Positions 1 through 10,801 of a stretch of 64,000 bases of DNA are shown here, one piece after another (position 1 is the first letter of the stretch; each line of letters begins with the position of its first letter). The position numbers and the translations under genes were made by a program. Below the pieces are notes generated by a model that saw nothing but the letters and a program-made list of their open reading frames with translations, did not search any database and was not told the DNA's origin. The DNA is from Hirudo medicinalis. Lineage: Eukaryota > Annelida > Clitellata > Hirudinida > Hirudinidae. The stretch lies in the NCBI GenBank assembly GCA_011800805.1, contig MPNW01000001.1, positions 13,162 through 77,161 on the forward strand, written 5' to 3'.

Positions 1-331
1 CCCGTCGACCTCCAAGAAGGCTGGAGATGGATTCACAGAGGAAGAAGTATCTCATCGTTTAGGAGGGGGAGGTGTTGTGGGTGCACTGAACTATCTATGC
101 TAATGTAGGAGCTAGGAGCGGCAACTTTCCTTTTGTTCGTTCTAGTCCTAGTTGTGTGTTAGGTAGTGTGGATTCGTTGGCGAATAAAGTAGTAAAGTAT
201 GTAGTGTCTTGGTTTAATCGACTAACTGCGAGCTACAACATTAATATTTTAAAATTCAATACATCATCGCGCGTTACAACAGACCTATACGTACTACCGT
301 AAATGCCGGATGACGATAACTAGGGCTTATA
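1..331. other. no gene recognised
   Basis: The first 180 bases are more GC-rich than their surroundings, and the top strand can be read as a short open stretch that stops near 105. This could be the tail of a retroelement open frame or a gene that starts before the window. The remainder is AT-rich with no convincing exon. If the minus-strand phosphatase-like gene at 1,530-4,009 continues leftwards, this stretch lies inside one of its introns or carries its last exons; I could not recognise one. Confidence 0.3.
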
Positions 332-960
332 CAGGGTTGTTAATATCATAGTATCGGTAGCATGACGATCCTATCGCCGATACTTTTTGAGTATCGGAAT
401 AGGTAACGCCGATACTTTTCGGAGCTAGCGATACTTGATACCAATACTTTTTTCGAATCTTTTAAAATTACAAAAATTTAAGATAATATTTTAAAAAATC
501 AATAGCTTTTTCACCTTTGTGTTCAGCTTTTGTTTGTTTTAACTTTCTATGGACTCTCGCTACAAACGTAGCAGATCAAGTTTTGTAAAAGCATTCAAGC
601 ACTTTTCATTTTATGAAACTGAACATTTGCTAACTGATTTAGTTGAAGGCGTATCAAAGAAAGTTTTTGTAAAGGAATATGTGAAAGCAATGCGTCCGGT
701 AGCATGCGGTCTGGACATTTTGCAAGGGGCTACAGTTTTGGGATATTTACTCCCAACATTGGCAGTTATTGTTGACCAACTGAATGCTTTGTTGGAAGAC
801 ACTACAAATCCATTACCGCTGATTAATGGATTGAGAGCCGGAATAAGACTGGAAGATTTTATGACATGAACAATAACACTGAAGCTCAACTGGCAGCTGT
901 AGTCCACCCTCAATTTAAATTTTACTGGCTCAGCGATTAAATCCAGAAAGCACGACATTG
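332..960 (+). mobile_element. hAT transposon relic with broken transposase
   Basis: A possible left end, CAGGGTTGTTAATATCATAG, starts near 332 and is followed by repeated GATACTTTT-type subterminal motifs. The transposase remnant begins at 549. It reads the hAT block VKAMRPVACGLDILQG followed by GYLLPTL, which in this superfamily lies just before the C-terminal catalytic region. The frame stops at 869. The expected continuation (NNNTEAQLAAVVHPQFKF) is in another frame from about 866, so there is a frameshift near 862, and that frame stops near 940. I saw no matching right terminal repeat. This is a dead fragment, probably inserted in an intron of the neighbouring minus-strand gene. Superfamily assignment is by remembered motif only. 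Confidence 0.7.
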
Positions 961-1529
961 AAGTTACATATAGATGCGTATATAAAGGAAGAAGACAAAA
1001 ACCTGTATGGAAAAATTTCAGATAATCAAACAGACAGAGGATGTCTCCACAAATTTCTCACTTGGTGGCAGAATATTTTCACCACTACGCTCGAATATGT
1101 CGAGCGAAGATTTTGAAATGTTGCTACTTCGGCGTTTAGCAAAATGGTAAACATGGTAATCATTTTTTAAATAGTTTTGTTTTTCAATTAAATATTATAA
1201 CACATTGTGCGTTAAGAGCATTTGCACCCCAAGATCGTTAAAGGGTTAAGGAAAAAGTATGGAAAATTGAAATTACATCCCTGCTGGAACATCCATCCAC
1301 ATGGATGATTCAAATCATACCTTGGAGAGATCAAGCATATAAATGCACTCGCATTAGCAGGAAAACAACTCAAGTCATGCGAATGTAGTAAGCTATTTTT
1401 AATTGACTAAGCGAATTAGATCATAATTGGAGGGAATCTTGAACGATCTTGTCACTCGTATGATCATGACTCGTTTTCAGAAAACGATTAATATTTAGTA
1501 AAAATAACAATTTTAACATTAATTCAAAC
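961..1529. other. AT-rich non-coding stretch
   Basis: No exon or element is recognised. By position it probably belongs to an intron of the minus-strand phosphatase-like gene, after the GDR exon that ends at 1,530. I looked here for the expected next exon, which should carry the second aspartate of the HAD motif IV, and did not find it. Confidence 0.3.
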
Positions 1530-4009
1530 CTGTCTCCGATGAGCAGAGTTTTATCAGGGATAATAACTTGTGAAGACATGAGGATTCTGAGGAATGGTTC
1601 TTCGGGTTCTCCCACGATATAGTTTGGATGTTTACCACCCATTTCTTTTATCATGCTCAGCAAAGAACCTACACCTAAATTGAACTCTTAAGGTAATTAA
1701 ATTTATCAGCAGTCAAAAATAGTCAATTCTGACAATGTGATGATTTGTCAGCGTCATCTTTAGCATCTCAGTATTTCAAAATATGTGGGCACTAATTTAG
1801 AGCTTGACTCATACGTTCATAACCTTTTGATTCATCGCCCACTTTTTTTTGTGAGTGATCTAACAGCGGCCCCTAACTCCCTCCGTTGTATAAATTATAA
1901 AGTACATACTTTATACTGAAAATATTTAAATAAATAATAAAACCTCTTGGACGTAATAATTTCTATCACAAAATATGTGAAAGGTGATAAATATAATTGT
2001 TACTTATTTTCTGCTTAATTTGCAGAATTAATTACAAAATTTTACATTCAATTGTTTATCTTTGACAAGATACCTGATGGTGGAGATGTCTATTAAAATC
2101 CAAGTCACTTAAACGATTTTACAACACTAACTGAATTTAAATTTAGACGAATTAAATTAGAAGCAACATGCCCTCGAATGTCGTATTCAGATTTAAACAA
2201 CGGAAAAGAAAAATAAATAACTTAAGGTTTATTAAAAAATAAGTAAGATGAAAAATTATAATTATGTTATTATTAACTTTAAAAATTTATTATAACAAAA
2301 TTTAGTGCTTTTTGGCGAGTACTGCTCAGGGGGGAAATGGATGGTCCTCAACGCCTCCCAAATTTGACTTTGACAAAAATTGCCCCCTTCAGATTTCTCA
2401 GCACTCTCCGGTGACTTAGATTTAGTTTGTACTTAGATTCCCGTGTACAGACGCTAAATATTAGTTCGCACTTAGCGTCGCTACAAGTTCCTTGTGTGTG
2501 GTATGTGGTGCTAGATCGGTTGTACTGCATTATTCGTATTCCTATTTAAAGTACAAACGTTCTTCTACCTGGTAGCATGATTCCATTATTCGTCAAAAAT
2601 GTGGATTGCATGTTTGTGGACACCAGGCACACATCATTGTTCTGGCGCAGGTATGAAGCGATACCTAGAGATATCTGGAAACTAAATTTCAAGTAAAGAC
2701 CCAAGACAATGACCTTCACCTAAATTAGAAATACTGGCCGTTTGATATTTTTCAAGTTAATTTTGTTAACATTTTATGCTAAATTGCCTGATTATCCTGC
2801 AAAAATTCTTTCAAAGAGGCTTCAGAGGCATCATCCTAAATTATTGGAATAAAACATTTTTTGGAATTAATTATTATATTAAAAATTTTACACTCAGAAA
2901 TAATTAAGTATCGGAATTGTTCATGCACTATGCAGCTTAATTTTAGAGAAATTCAAAGTTTTTAAAAAATTAAAATTTTGAAAAGTATTTTTTAAAACCG
3001 ATTGGTTAGCAAAATTTACATGATTCCAGGAGAAAACTTCAATTCCCTGCAATTTCAGTTCTTGCACGAGACCTTCTGGACCAAGGCAGAAGACTGAAGA
3101 AATTCGCAGTTTCTTTTTTAAATAAGTCGCAGTCGCATATCCGCAGGAGATTATAGAGTTCTTAAAATTAAATTTGGAAACCCTTAATCAATGAGTTCAT
3201 ACAACATTATAAAAAAAAAACACGCGTGTGTGTTTGTTTAATTAACGTCCATTTCATAACTAGATGATTAGGACGGTAAAAAAAAAAAAAAAACAAAACA
3301 AAAAAAACGCACATGTGCATGTACATGTATGTTATAAGTGTATGCGCTCGCTCATGGATAAGAGCGACTAGGATTTCTTAACACTGCACTCACACTGCAT
3401 GCAACTTATTTTTACTTCAGTTTATATAAAATTGCATAAGTAATTACCAGATCGGCTTCTTTAATGCCATAGTTCGTCAATCTAGTCAAAATCTGCTGCC
3501 TAGTCATGGTATCCTCATTCGTAATAAAAACAATTTTTTTGCCCTAAAAATTACATTCAGCAATATTATGACATTGCAAATCTTTAAAAGTCTGATAAAT
3601 CTACCATTTCAAGCAATTTTCTCACAATTTCAGATGCTCCTAAGAGGCGCTTATCACCTACCCATAGAACCCCTGAGAATTAAGCAGTTCTTATTTTATT
3701 TCTCTGTCTCAACTATTTATGCAGATTTAAAATTTTAACTTTAACAAATCATTTATGTCTTATCCAGATAAAATTTATTTCACTTCCTATAATCACAAAA
3801 TCTTTTCCATAAGTTTCTAAAGACTTTCAATAATGTTCTGAATAATGACCTTCCAATTTGATGAGAACAAAACTGATAGAGTCGATAAGACTTGGAATGT
3901 TTCCTCTCGAAACAGACACTACTCGATTTTCCACAGAAAACCTGGACCTTGGCCTGGCTGAGGAGCTTCTCGATCTCTTGTTGAACGAGAATGAAATGTA
4001 TGCCATCAT
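1530..4009 (-). CDS. phosphoglycolate phosphatase-like HAD protein, catalytic residues replaced (partial)
   Basis: Exons on the minus strand, in order: 4009-3850, 3672-3605, 3543-3448, 3160-3038, 2835-2788 (tentative), 2719-2569 and 1674-1530. All junctions agree in phase. The product follows PGP/PDXP from the N terminus to motif IV. Recognisable blocks are EGVLWVGDKRLLGAS, KKIVFITNED, a ATATYLKKKL stretch, VFCLGPEGLVQEL, the VKVIVLGLYLKFSF block, CLVSTNMQSTF and TLLIGDR. What is odd is the active site. Motif I, normally D-x-D-GVLW, reads K-L-E-GVLW across the exon 1/2 junction. The motif III lysine of G-K-P is glutamate (VGEPEEP). The aspartate of the usual GFD is tyrosine. The motif II threonine (FITN) and the GD of motif IV remain. 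Exon 1 starts MMAYISFSFNKRSRSSSARP, Arg/Ser-rich and possibly a targeting sequence. The C terminus lies outside the window. The exon 2788-2835 needs a GC donor. The family call is firm; loss of activity is inferred. Confidence 0.72.
3233..3310 (-). repeat. SINE family A tail fragment with A-rich stretch
   Basis: The sequence ATTAACGTCCATTTCATAAC and the following ATGATTAGGACGGT match, in reverse orientation, the tail shared by the copies at 9,220, 9,604, 28,625 and 33,774. A run of about 15 A and AAAACAAAA-type sequence follows. It lies between exons of the phosphatase-like gene. Confidence 0.55.
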
Positions 4010-4223
4010 CCAAATATTCAAACTCACAAACTAACAAGACGATGCAATGGCTACCATGGAAACAAATAACAATATTTGAAACGCTTCCAAACGTTCAGAC
4101 TTGCACAGAATTTATTCCAATAATTTGTATTTAAAGTAAAAATTAAAATTTTAGTTCATTATTCACGGCTTGTTCCTGTAAAAATAAAATTACAACTTGC
4201 ACTTTTATTAAAGAAGTTAAACT

Positions 4224-6967
4224 CTAACAATCACAAATACCTGTTATGTATGTATTGTTTCCAAAGGACATTGGAGGTTGATTGGATGTGAAGACGAATT
4301 GAGCTGGTAACACTCTGTTTCGCCTTATTGGGATTTGCTATCAATTAATTTGCCTCTTATTATTATTTGCTATTTTATCGTTCATTCAAATCTGGAAAAC
4401 TAACCGAAGCTGTCGTATAGTCTTGAGGTCCACAAACAACGACGCAACAGGCTATCGATGCAAAGATGGCGGCAGCTGCCTCAACCAATCCTACGCAGGC
4501 CAACAAGGCATCTATGACCACAGCTGCTTGCCACTAAATTAAAGGGCATAGAAATTATTTGAAATGAATTTTATAATTTTAAAATATCCACTTACATCAA
4601 CTTTATCAGGGTAGGTAGCCACAGGCATGGGACATGTTCTGACTTTGGAAATAGATTTTATTCACAGAAGGTTAGGAAGCTAAACTCTAACATTATTCGA
4701 TTATAAAACGTTTATTGCTGCTCAGAAATAATAGCAACAATAATAACAATATTAATGAAGTGCGTCGTTAATAAAAACCTCCAGTTTTGTTCAGCTCGAC
4801 GCTGTCACCATTTGCAGAATAAGTTCCAAGACAGAACTGAATGGCACCCAAGCACGAGTTTATGATTGAGAGAACAGTCGTTGTAACAATCTAGAGTAAC
4901 TAAACAATTAAAATATTCGCCTCATTTTATTCGAATGAGGTTTTAAAAATTAACTGACCAGAAATGTTGTCCTTTCCTCGGCTGACATCCACTCTATAAT
5001 ACCCGCCACTACGTACTGTAAACCGAATAATTAGTAATTTATTAGTTCAATTGCTTAATTAGTTGTTTAATAATCTGACAGAAATAAAGACAATTAAACA
5101 TTAATATAACATCCAATGGTGCAATAAACACATTAATGTAATTAAATAGCATAGTTATTTCTAAATTCAAGATTAGCACTTCTTTCACCCACCATGACTC
5201 CTGACCAAATGCCGTAACCCACGAAACCCAGTCTTCCACATTCAAAAGGACTCGCTATTCCAAGAGCCAAAGAAAAAATACCACAAATTACTTGAACAAC
5301 TGCACAAATTTTGGCAAAGGTCATCTCGTAAGTATCGTAAGTTCTTTTCAGTCTAGGGGCCTGCACTATGAATACTGGATGGTTGGAGGGCATGATTCCT
5401 TCAACATGTGTAATAACGATGTTACATTGTCTGTAATCACACTTAATTCCCCACAATAACATATAATTTTATTAGGGCTGCGGAAATAATCGATTAATCG
5501 TTAAAATTTTTAATCGATTAAAATTTCATTAATCGATTAATCGGAAATTTTTAAATTTATTTTTATTAATAATTTTGTAATAGTCCTCTTTTTGATTACT
5601 TTCTTTTCCCCCGTATTATCATTGTTATTTAGTTAGAACAAAGTAAACAACAATGGCGAGTACTAAAACAACGTGGAAGTTAAGCATTTCAGATGATGGA
5701 CTACGGACAGTGCTACGGTCAGCTCTTCAAAACCAGGCCTACAACTTGGCCAGTCAACGTACAATCGACATTGTGATTGCTGAGATGTACAAAGAGAAGT
5801 TAGCAGAGCATAAGAAAGTTTAATGACTTCACGAACAGAATTGAAGGCATTGATGCTTTGCCAGCATTACAAATGGCTGTGGCCTTAAATCCACGTTACA
5901 AGAAGCTCACATTTATAAGAAGAGCGAAACGAGAAGCAGTATGGACAGCATTGTCAACAACATTCAGAGCCTTCTATGATCGAAAACATCGAGCAGGACG
6001 TCCAACAGAAGAAAAAAACAGTGAGACAAGATCACCAGTGCCGAAGAGACGAACACTTACTCTGTTATTATTATACATTATTATTAATTCCCGGTTTTTT
6101 CTCAGTTTTTAAACAAATAAACGAATTTAAAACATGTTTNAAAACAGTGAGACAAGATCACCAGTGCCGAAGAGACGAACACTTACTCTGTTATTATTAT
6201 ACATTATTATTAATTCCCGGTTTTTTCTCAGTTTTTAAACAAATAAACGAATTTAAAACATGTTTGTGTGAAGTTAAGTCATTGATTGTTTTAGCTAACT
6301 AGGGTCGGGTGATTGTATGTAGTGTGTACTGACTAATGCAGAGTTGCGAAGCAACCAGATCGGCTAAAAGTAGGCGGAATATATGTGCGTTATATTTGAT
6401 CGAATTTAATCGATTAATAGATTTAAAAAAATTCCGATTAATCGATCAAGAACATTTTAATCGTTCGCAGCCCTAAATTTTATTTATTATATTATTACAT
6501 TTTTATTTATTATCTTATATTTTATTATTAATCCTTATATCAATAAGTAATATCAATCAGAGCAAAACTAAAAGTAAACATTTACTGCAAGATTGTCACA
6601 TTTAACAACATTTTCATCCACAAATAATCTTTTGGTTTATATATTGATTTTACTAAAATTAAAATTAAATACATATATCTGTACATGTAAATAAAATAAA
6701 ATACATTGTTTAATGCAAAGCATGAATGACATATTTTATTAGCTATATTTGTTATAACCTAATTATTATTTTAAAGCATTAAATGAGTTTCAAGTAAACG
6801 ACCATTCAAAATATTAGGAAGAAAGAATACTAAGGAATCATCGAAATTTTTTAAGTAATAAAATATCAACCTTGCATATTTGGAATATTAACGGCCATTC
6901 TTGAGCTGTCGAGAGGGTAAGGCGGATTGCTGGGAGCTTGGAAAAAACCTTTACTTGGCGATGACAT
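4224..6967 (-). CDS. MS4A/CD20-like four-span membrane protein
   Basis: Exons: 6967-6871, 5398-5193, 5015-4959, 4890-4779, 4642-4596, 4533-4405 and a terminal exon from about 4312 to the stop at 4224. Phases agree through 4405; the last junction is ambiguous (two frames are open). The product has about 245 residues. It starts MSSPSKGFFQAPSNPPYPLD, a proline-rich cytosolic N terminus. Four hydrophobic segments follow: ICAVVQVICGIFSLALGIA, a glycine-rich VGYGIWSGVMYVVAGIIEW, a third at IVTTTVLSIINSCLGAIQF, and a long fourth from VVIDALLACVGLVEAAAAIF. The loop between spans 3 and 4 contains a cysteine (VRTCPMPVA). The span order and the G-x-W-x-G style second span resemble the MS4A/TMEM176 family of membrane-organising proteins; function in this organism is unknown. 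A short hAT element sits in intron 1. Alternatives are another tetraspan family such as MARVEL or claudin-like proteins. Confidence 0.65.
5473..6475. mobile_element. short hAT element with terminal repeats and 8-bp target duplication
   Basis: The ends are TAGGGCTGCG and CGCAGCCCTA, exact inverse complements, flanked by identical 8-bp duplications AATTTTAT at 5465-5472 and 6476-6483. Subterminal regions carry inverted ATCGATTAATCG motifs. The interior has a short open frame from 5653 (MASTKTTWKLSISDDG) that ends near 5823, and a second piece from 5858 containing ALNPRYKKLTFI, which resembles the C-terminal region of hAT transposases (A-L-D-P-R-[FY]-K). It is inside intron 1 of the MS4A-like gene. 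About 126 bases of its length are a suspicious duplication around an N, so the true length may be near 877. Confidence 0.9.
6015..6265. repeat. identical 125-bp direct repeat flanking a single N
   Basis: Bases 6015-6139 and 6141-6265 appear identical, starting AAAACAGTGAGACAAG and ending AACATGTTT, with one N at 6140. This pattern is what remains when two overlapping contig ends are joined without merging. It inflates the hAT element and creates a false open frame across the N. A real tandem duplication is less likely because the only N of the window sits exactly at the junction. Confidence 0.9.
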
Positions 6968-8779
6968 ATTTTCGAATTTTGCTTGTCTATTATATATTTA
7001 TTCGATCAGAATTATAGATTAAACTGAATAATATCCACTACTAAACCATAAAGTCTAAATTACGGGGTCAACTATTTCATAGGAAAGGAAAAATATCTCT
7101 TCGGATGCAAATAAACAGACTCAATGCAATGTTAAAAACTAGTGGTAGTTGAAAAGTGCTGTACAAATGTGTCATTCAGGGCTGCACAACAAATGCGTCT
7201 CACAGGTGTACAATAAGTCGATCAACATCTGGCAAATGAGTTACTTGACTCAGTATTCATCTTCGTGTTTATGTACATGTGAGATCAGACAGCATAATTG
7301 TTTGTTGACAGAATTCAAGTAAGAATTTAAACACATTTGCCACAATCTAGCATATCTTCTATTTATTAAAGAAAATAAGCATAAAACTAAATAAAATGAA
7401 AGAGGAAGATGCAGCTTTACGAGAATTCAGCGAGAGGTGTGTGCAAATAAAATTAGTATTATTTGAATCATTTCCTCAATGAAATTTATTAGTGATGAAG
7501 CAGGTTAACAGATTTAAAGCTACAGAAAGTTTTGTAATTGATTTGGGAAGAGGTAATATATCAAGAGGAGGATGTGAACTACTACACGAATTTTTATATA
7601 AATATCATTAACATTTTAACATAAAAGTACTTTTGATTTATAATTTGATTTATAAGTGTGTCTCTTATTAAATTATCCGATATTATGAGTGCCCTATATA
7701 GTATGTATCCGTTTAGGATGCAAAGGCACTTTAACTGCAGACAGAGAAAACTGTGAGAAGACACAATCGAATAAATAAAAACAAACGAATTTAACATAAT
7801 AAGTATGATAACAGTTAGTAAAATACAGTCTTAGTTAATGAAAAAGACCAAGCTGTATAAGTTTCAATTTCTCAGATGAAATGTTTCATCGTTTGAAATT
7901 TGCTGATCACGATTTAATTTAAAATACTATCAATGTAGCATTATATGGCGGTTATAATTAGATATCATATAATCCTACGCGATAAGTGTCACTAATAATT
8001 ATTTGATAAATATCTCACAATGATCGAACCTATTCATTCTCAACGATTAATTGGTCTTTGAAAACCAAGCATTTGAAATCAAGAAAGTGCATTTAATATT
8101 TCAGAATTAATAACGTGAAACTACTGATACATTGGTTGTAAGCAGACTGAGCACAATCTCCTGACGACATTTTTGCGTCACTCTACAGTTATTATTTGTA
8201 CAATGTTTTTCTCGAATTATGTGCTGAAACGGCTGACTAATAGAGAAAATTGAGGTTTTTGTTACAGAAACATTAAGGTGAACCATTTAAATATTTTTTT
8301 CGAAAGAAAAACATCATTAATTTCCCAAACTAAGTTGAAGTCTTTATTGTACTGACAATTAATTTAGTCGATGACTCGAGTCATGTTACTCAGTCCAAGG
8401 GACTGGAAAGGTAGCAAGGTGAAGTCAACTGCTCCTTTCATCCTTAAAATAAATCGAGAGGATTGTAAAACAGCATTTCATCTTTATTCTATTCTTTCGA
8501 AAGACGTGACAAAATTTATTTTTTTACTCAAAAAATAGTCAAAATGGAATTGGGATCCGTTTTTTCTGTGAGTGATTTTTTTCTGGAAAGCCATGGAAAA
8601 GCTTTCTGATTTTTTTAAAAAGAATATGATATATGATAACAGAAAATGACTTAGTATATCTGAATTTCTGGATGCTACATTTGGATGAGACATTTGACAA
8701 AGAATCCAAATTCAAAATCGAATGAAGAACCTCGAAAGAAATTTTTGATGAAAGAACAAGCAAACTAAGTTTCAAGTGA
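6968..8779. other. intergenic, AT-rich
   Basis: Upstream region of the MS4A-like gene. A plus-strand ATG at 7396 opens MKEEDAALREFSER and reaches a GT at 7438. A possible following exon near 7504 would add LTDLKLQK before a stop, too little to call a gene. No other exon or element is recognised; the open frames at 8484-8775 on the minus strand look like chance. Confidence 0.3.
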
Positions 8780-9219
8780 AACTCATGGAGTAACTCTTTT
8801 TATTTATTTAAGCACATCTTTTAAGTGCACAAGTACGGGCGCTGTAACAATCCAAATCTAATAAACATAGAAACAGTCCATTCGATAACATAAAAATAAA
8901 CAATAAAAATAAATAAATAATATGGTAAATTCCAAGAGCCAATAAAAAATAAGAACATCAGATGAATCATTTAAGTAGGTTAAATAAAAAATAATTTGAG
9001 AATGGATTTAAAGGAAGAAATTTCTGTCCCTGATGATTTAATTTGCTGTCGGAGATCGTTCCAAGTCCGTGTTCCGCATGCGTAAAATGGTCTCCGTATA
9101 TAATGTCTCCATAGCGCATGCGATGAGTCCTCGGAACATTGAAGTTGATGGAGTCCGATGAGCCTGAAGTTTGTGTATACCAGTTGCTGGGTTCAATTAT
9201 TTTCTGCGACCGATGAAAC
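8780..9219 (-). mobile_element. 3' end of a CR1/L2-type LINE (fragment)
   Basis: On the minus strand, the end of a reverse transcriptase reads NVPRTHRMRYGD in one frame and then CGTRTWNDLRQQIKSS plus SSFKSILKLFF in another. In this family the usual text is VPRTR..YG..F...G...WN.LP..I..S.....FK..L...F, so one frameshift near 9,100 separates the halves. The AT-rich stretch at 8,780-8,960 is probably its 3' untranslated tail. No 5' part is present. Confidence 0.65.
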
Positions 9220-9352
9220 TCCCGCATGGTTTAATGGTTAAGACTTCGCCTCTCACGATGGAAGCACGGATTTGAATCCCGCTGCGGGAGCACCGTCCTA
9301 ATCATCTAGCTATGCAGCGTTAATAAACATCAACAAACAACAGACCGTTAAG
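9220..9352 (+). repeat. SINE family A, copy with tRNA-Glu-like head
   Basis: The head folds like tRNA: the 5' arm TCCCGCA (9220-9226) is the exact complement of TGCGGGA (9283-9289). The D arm GGTTTAATGGTTAAGA and T arm CGGATTTGAATCC lie between, with a Glu-type loop CTCTCAC. Anticodon-stem pairing is poor, so it is not a working tRNA. It is followed by the family tail CACCGTCCTAATCATCTAG and TTAATAAACATCAACAAACA. Other copies or pieces lie at 3,233, 9,604, 18,484, 28,625 and 33,774. Confidence 0.75.
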
Positions 9353-9603
9353 ACAATATGAAGGTAGCTATAGGCGATCGCCTGGCTAGTACTTATTATG
9401 AGCTAGCCACCGATTTCTAGTATTGCTAGATCCCCCAAAAGAGAATATTGTTGTAAAACTACTTTCTGGGTAATAAGGGTAGTCCCGGATGGTCCAGGCC
9501 ACTCCGGCACGTTGACTTGGCATTGCAATATAACTGGGAACGAATTTGAAATTGATAACCGTTCAAATAATCTTGCTATTCAACGGACGCCAAGACCCGA
9601 CAA

Positions 9604-9719
9604 GACCCGCGTGATCGAATGGTTAAGACCTCTCAAGATGGTAGCACGGATTCGAACCCGTTGCGGGGGCATCGTCCTAATCAACTAGAGATTTAACGGA
9701 CGTTAATAAACAACAGACA
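9604..9719 (+). repeat. SINE family A, second copy
   Basis: Matches the copy at 9,220: ATGGTTAAGACCTCTCAAGA, then CACGGATTCGAACCCG, then CATCGTCCTAATCAACTAGA and GTTAATAAACAACAGAC. A few bases of the anticodon arm are missing. The two copies are about 250 bases apart in the same orientation. Confidence 0.7.
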
Positions 9720-10801
9720 AATAACGATCCGAAAATTAACATGAATATTCTAAAAGAAGCTTTATATAGTAAATACCCGAAACATTTCACCTGGAGAAAA
9801 ATTTATGGATGCTGGGAATAAGGATTCCAACTGAGAAAGTCATTTTTAGACCTTTCAAAAGGACTTCTGGTGATCGTGAATAGCAGAACCATAAACTCGC
9901 TGAAAGATCTTACGTTCTTTTAGCATTTCAGCTTTTTCCAGGGGGGAAGAGGGAAAATCATCGCACAACTTGAAGAGATTACCTTTTTTTTGCTTCCATC
10001 CAAAAGTCAAGGGAGGCAACAGCCAATCGGCGTTACCCCCTGCCTCCAAAATGATGTCCCTGATTTTAGGCTATGTTATAGTTGTATATTTTTGCAGCAT
10101 GTTAATTATTTAAAGCAATTATTTAATAGATCATTACTATTAGCGTTGTTTGCAAGCATAGTTAAATTGTAGGTTTTTATGCAAAGACTGCTTTAGAGTG
10201 ACCTTTCATTACGTCATTTATAAATATTTTGTTTTGAATAATAATAAGATGAATGCTTTCATCGCAAAATATTCTGTTGTTGTCATTTTAATGACATACA
10301 TTGATGTAAAGGAAAACTTTATACGTAAAAAGGTTTGAATTAGAAGCGATTCCATGATGTAAAAAAATGCTGTCTCCGTTTTATTTTAATTTAAATAGAT
10401 GAAGATGGCGACTGATTTCACTTTTGAAGATTTTGATTTCTATGTTATGAATTTATATTAAACAATAAAGGAACATTTCTTTGACGTCATCGGCAACTTA
10501 AAAACGGTTGCAATACATCTGCAACAAAAATTATTGTTTTCAAACAATCAAAGTGTAAACACCAGAAAAATCGAGAAACATTTAAAGCTATGTTTACTAT
10601 AACGATTGCGTTTCTGAACTTTGGACAATAATAACTGAGAATAAAAATCTAACGTAAACGCTCAGGATTATGAAAATTGTTCATATTCATTATAAAAAAA
10701 ATCATGAAGCACATCGCTTTTAAATGTTTGCTCCTATTTTATTCAGACGTTTCCGGTAGAAAATAGAAAAGACTGTTCAGTCGATTGAATAATCCTGAAA
10801 T
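9720..10801. other. intergenic stretch upstream of the BTB gene
   Basis: No exon, tRNA or element is recognised. The region contains the promoter of the BTB-BACK gene, but I see no clear core promoter motif that I would defend. Confidence 0.3.

Noticed and set aside
7396..7560. Start of a small plus-strand gene (MKEEDAALREFSER...)
   Set aside because: Two short pieces join in phase, but the frame stops after about 24 residues and no further exon was found.
9220..9290. Functional tRNA gene at the SINE A head
   Set aside because: The acceptor stem is perfect, but the anticodon stem does not pair and the sequence recurs as a dispersed repeat with a constant tail.
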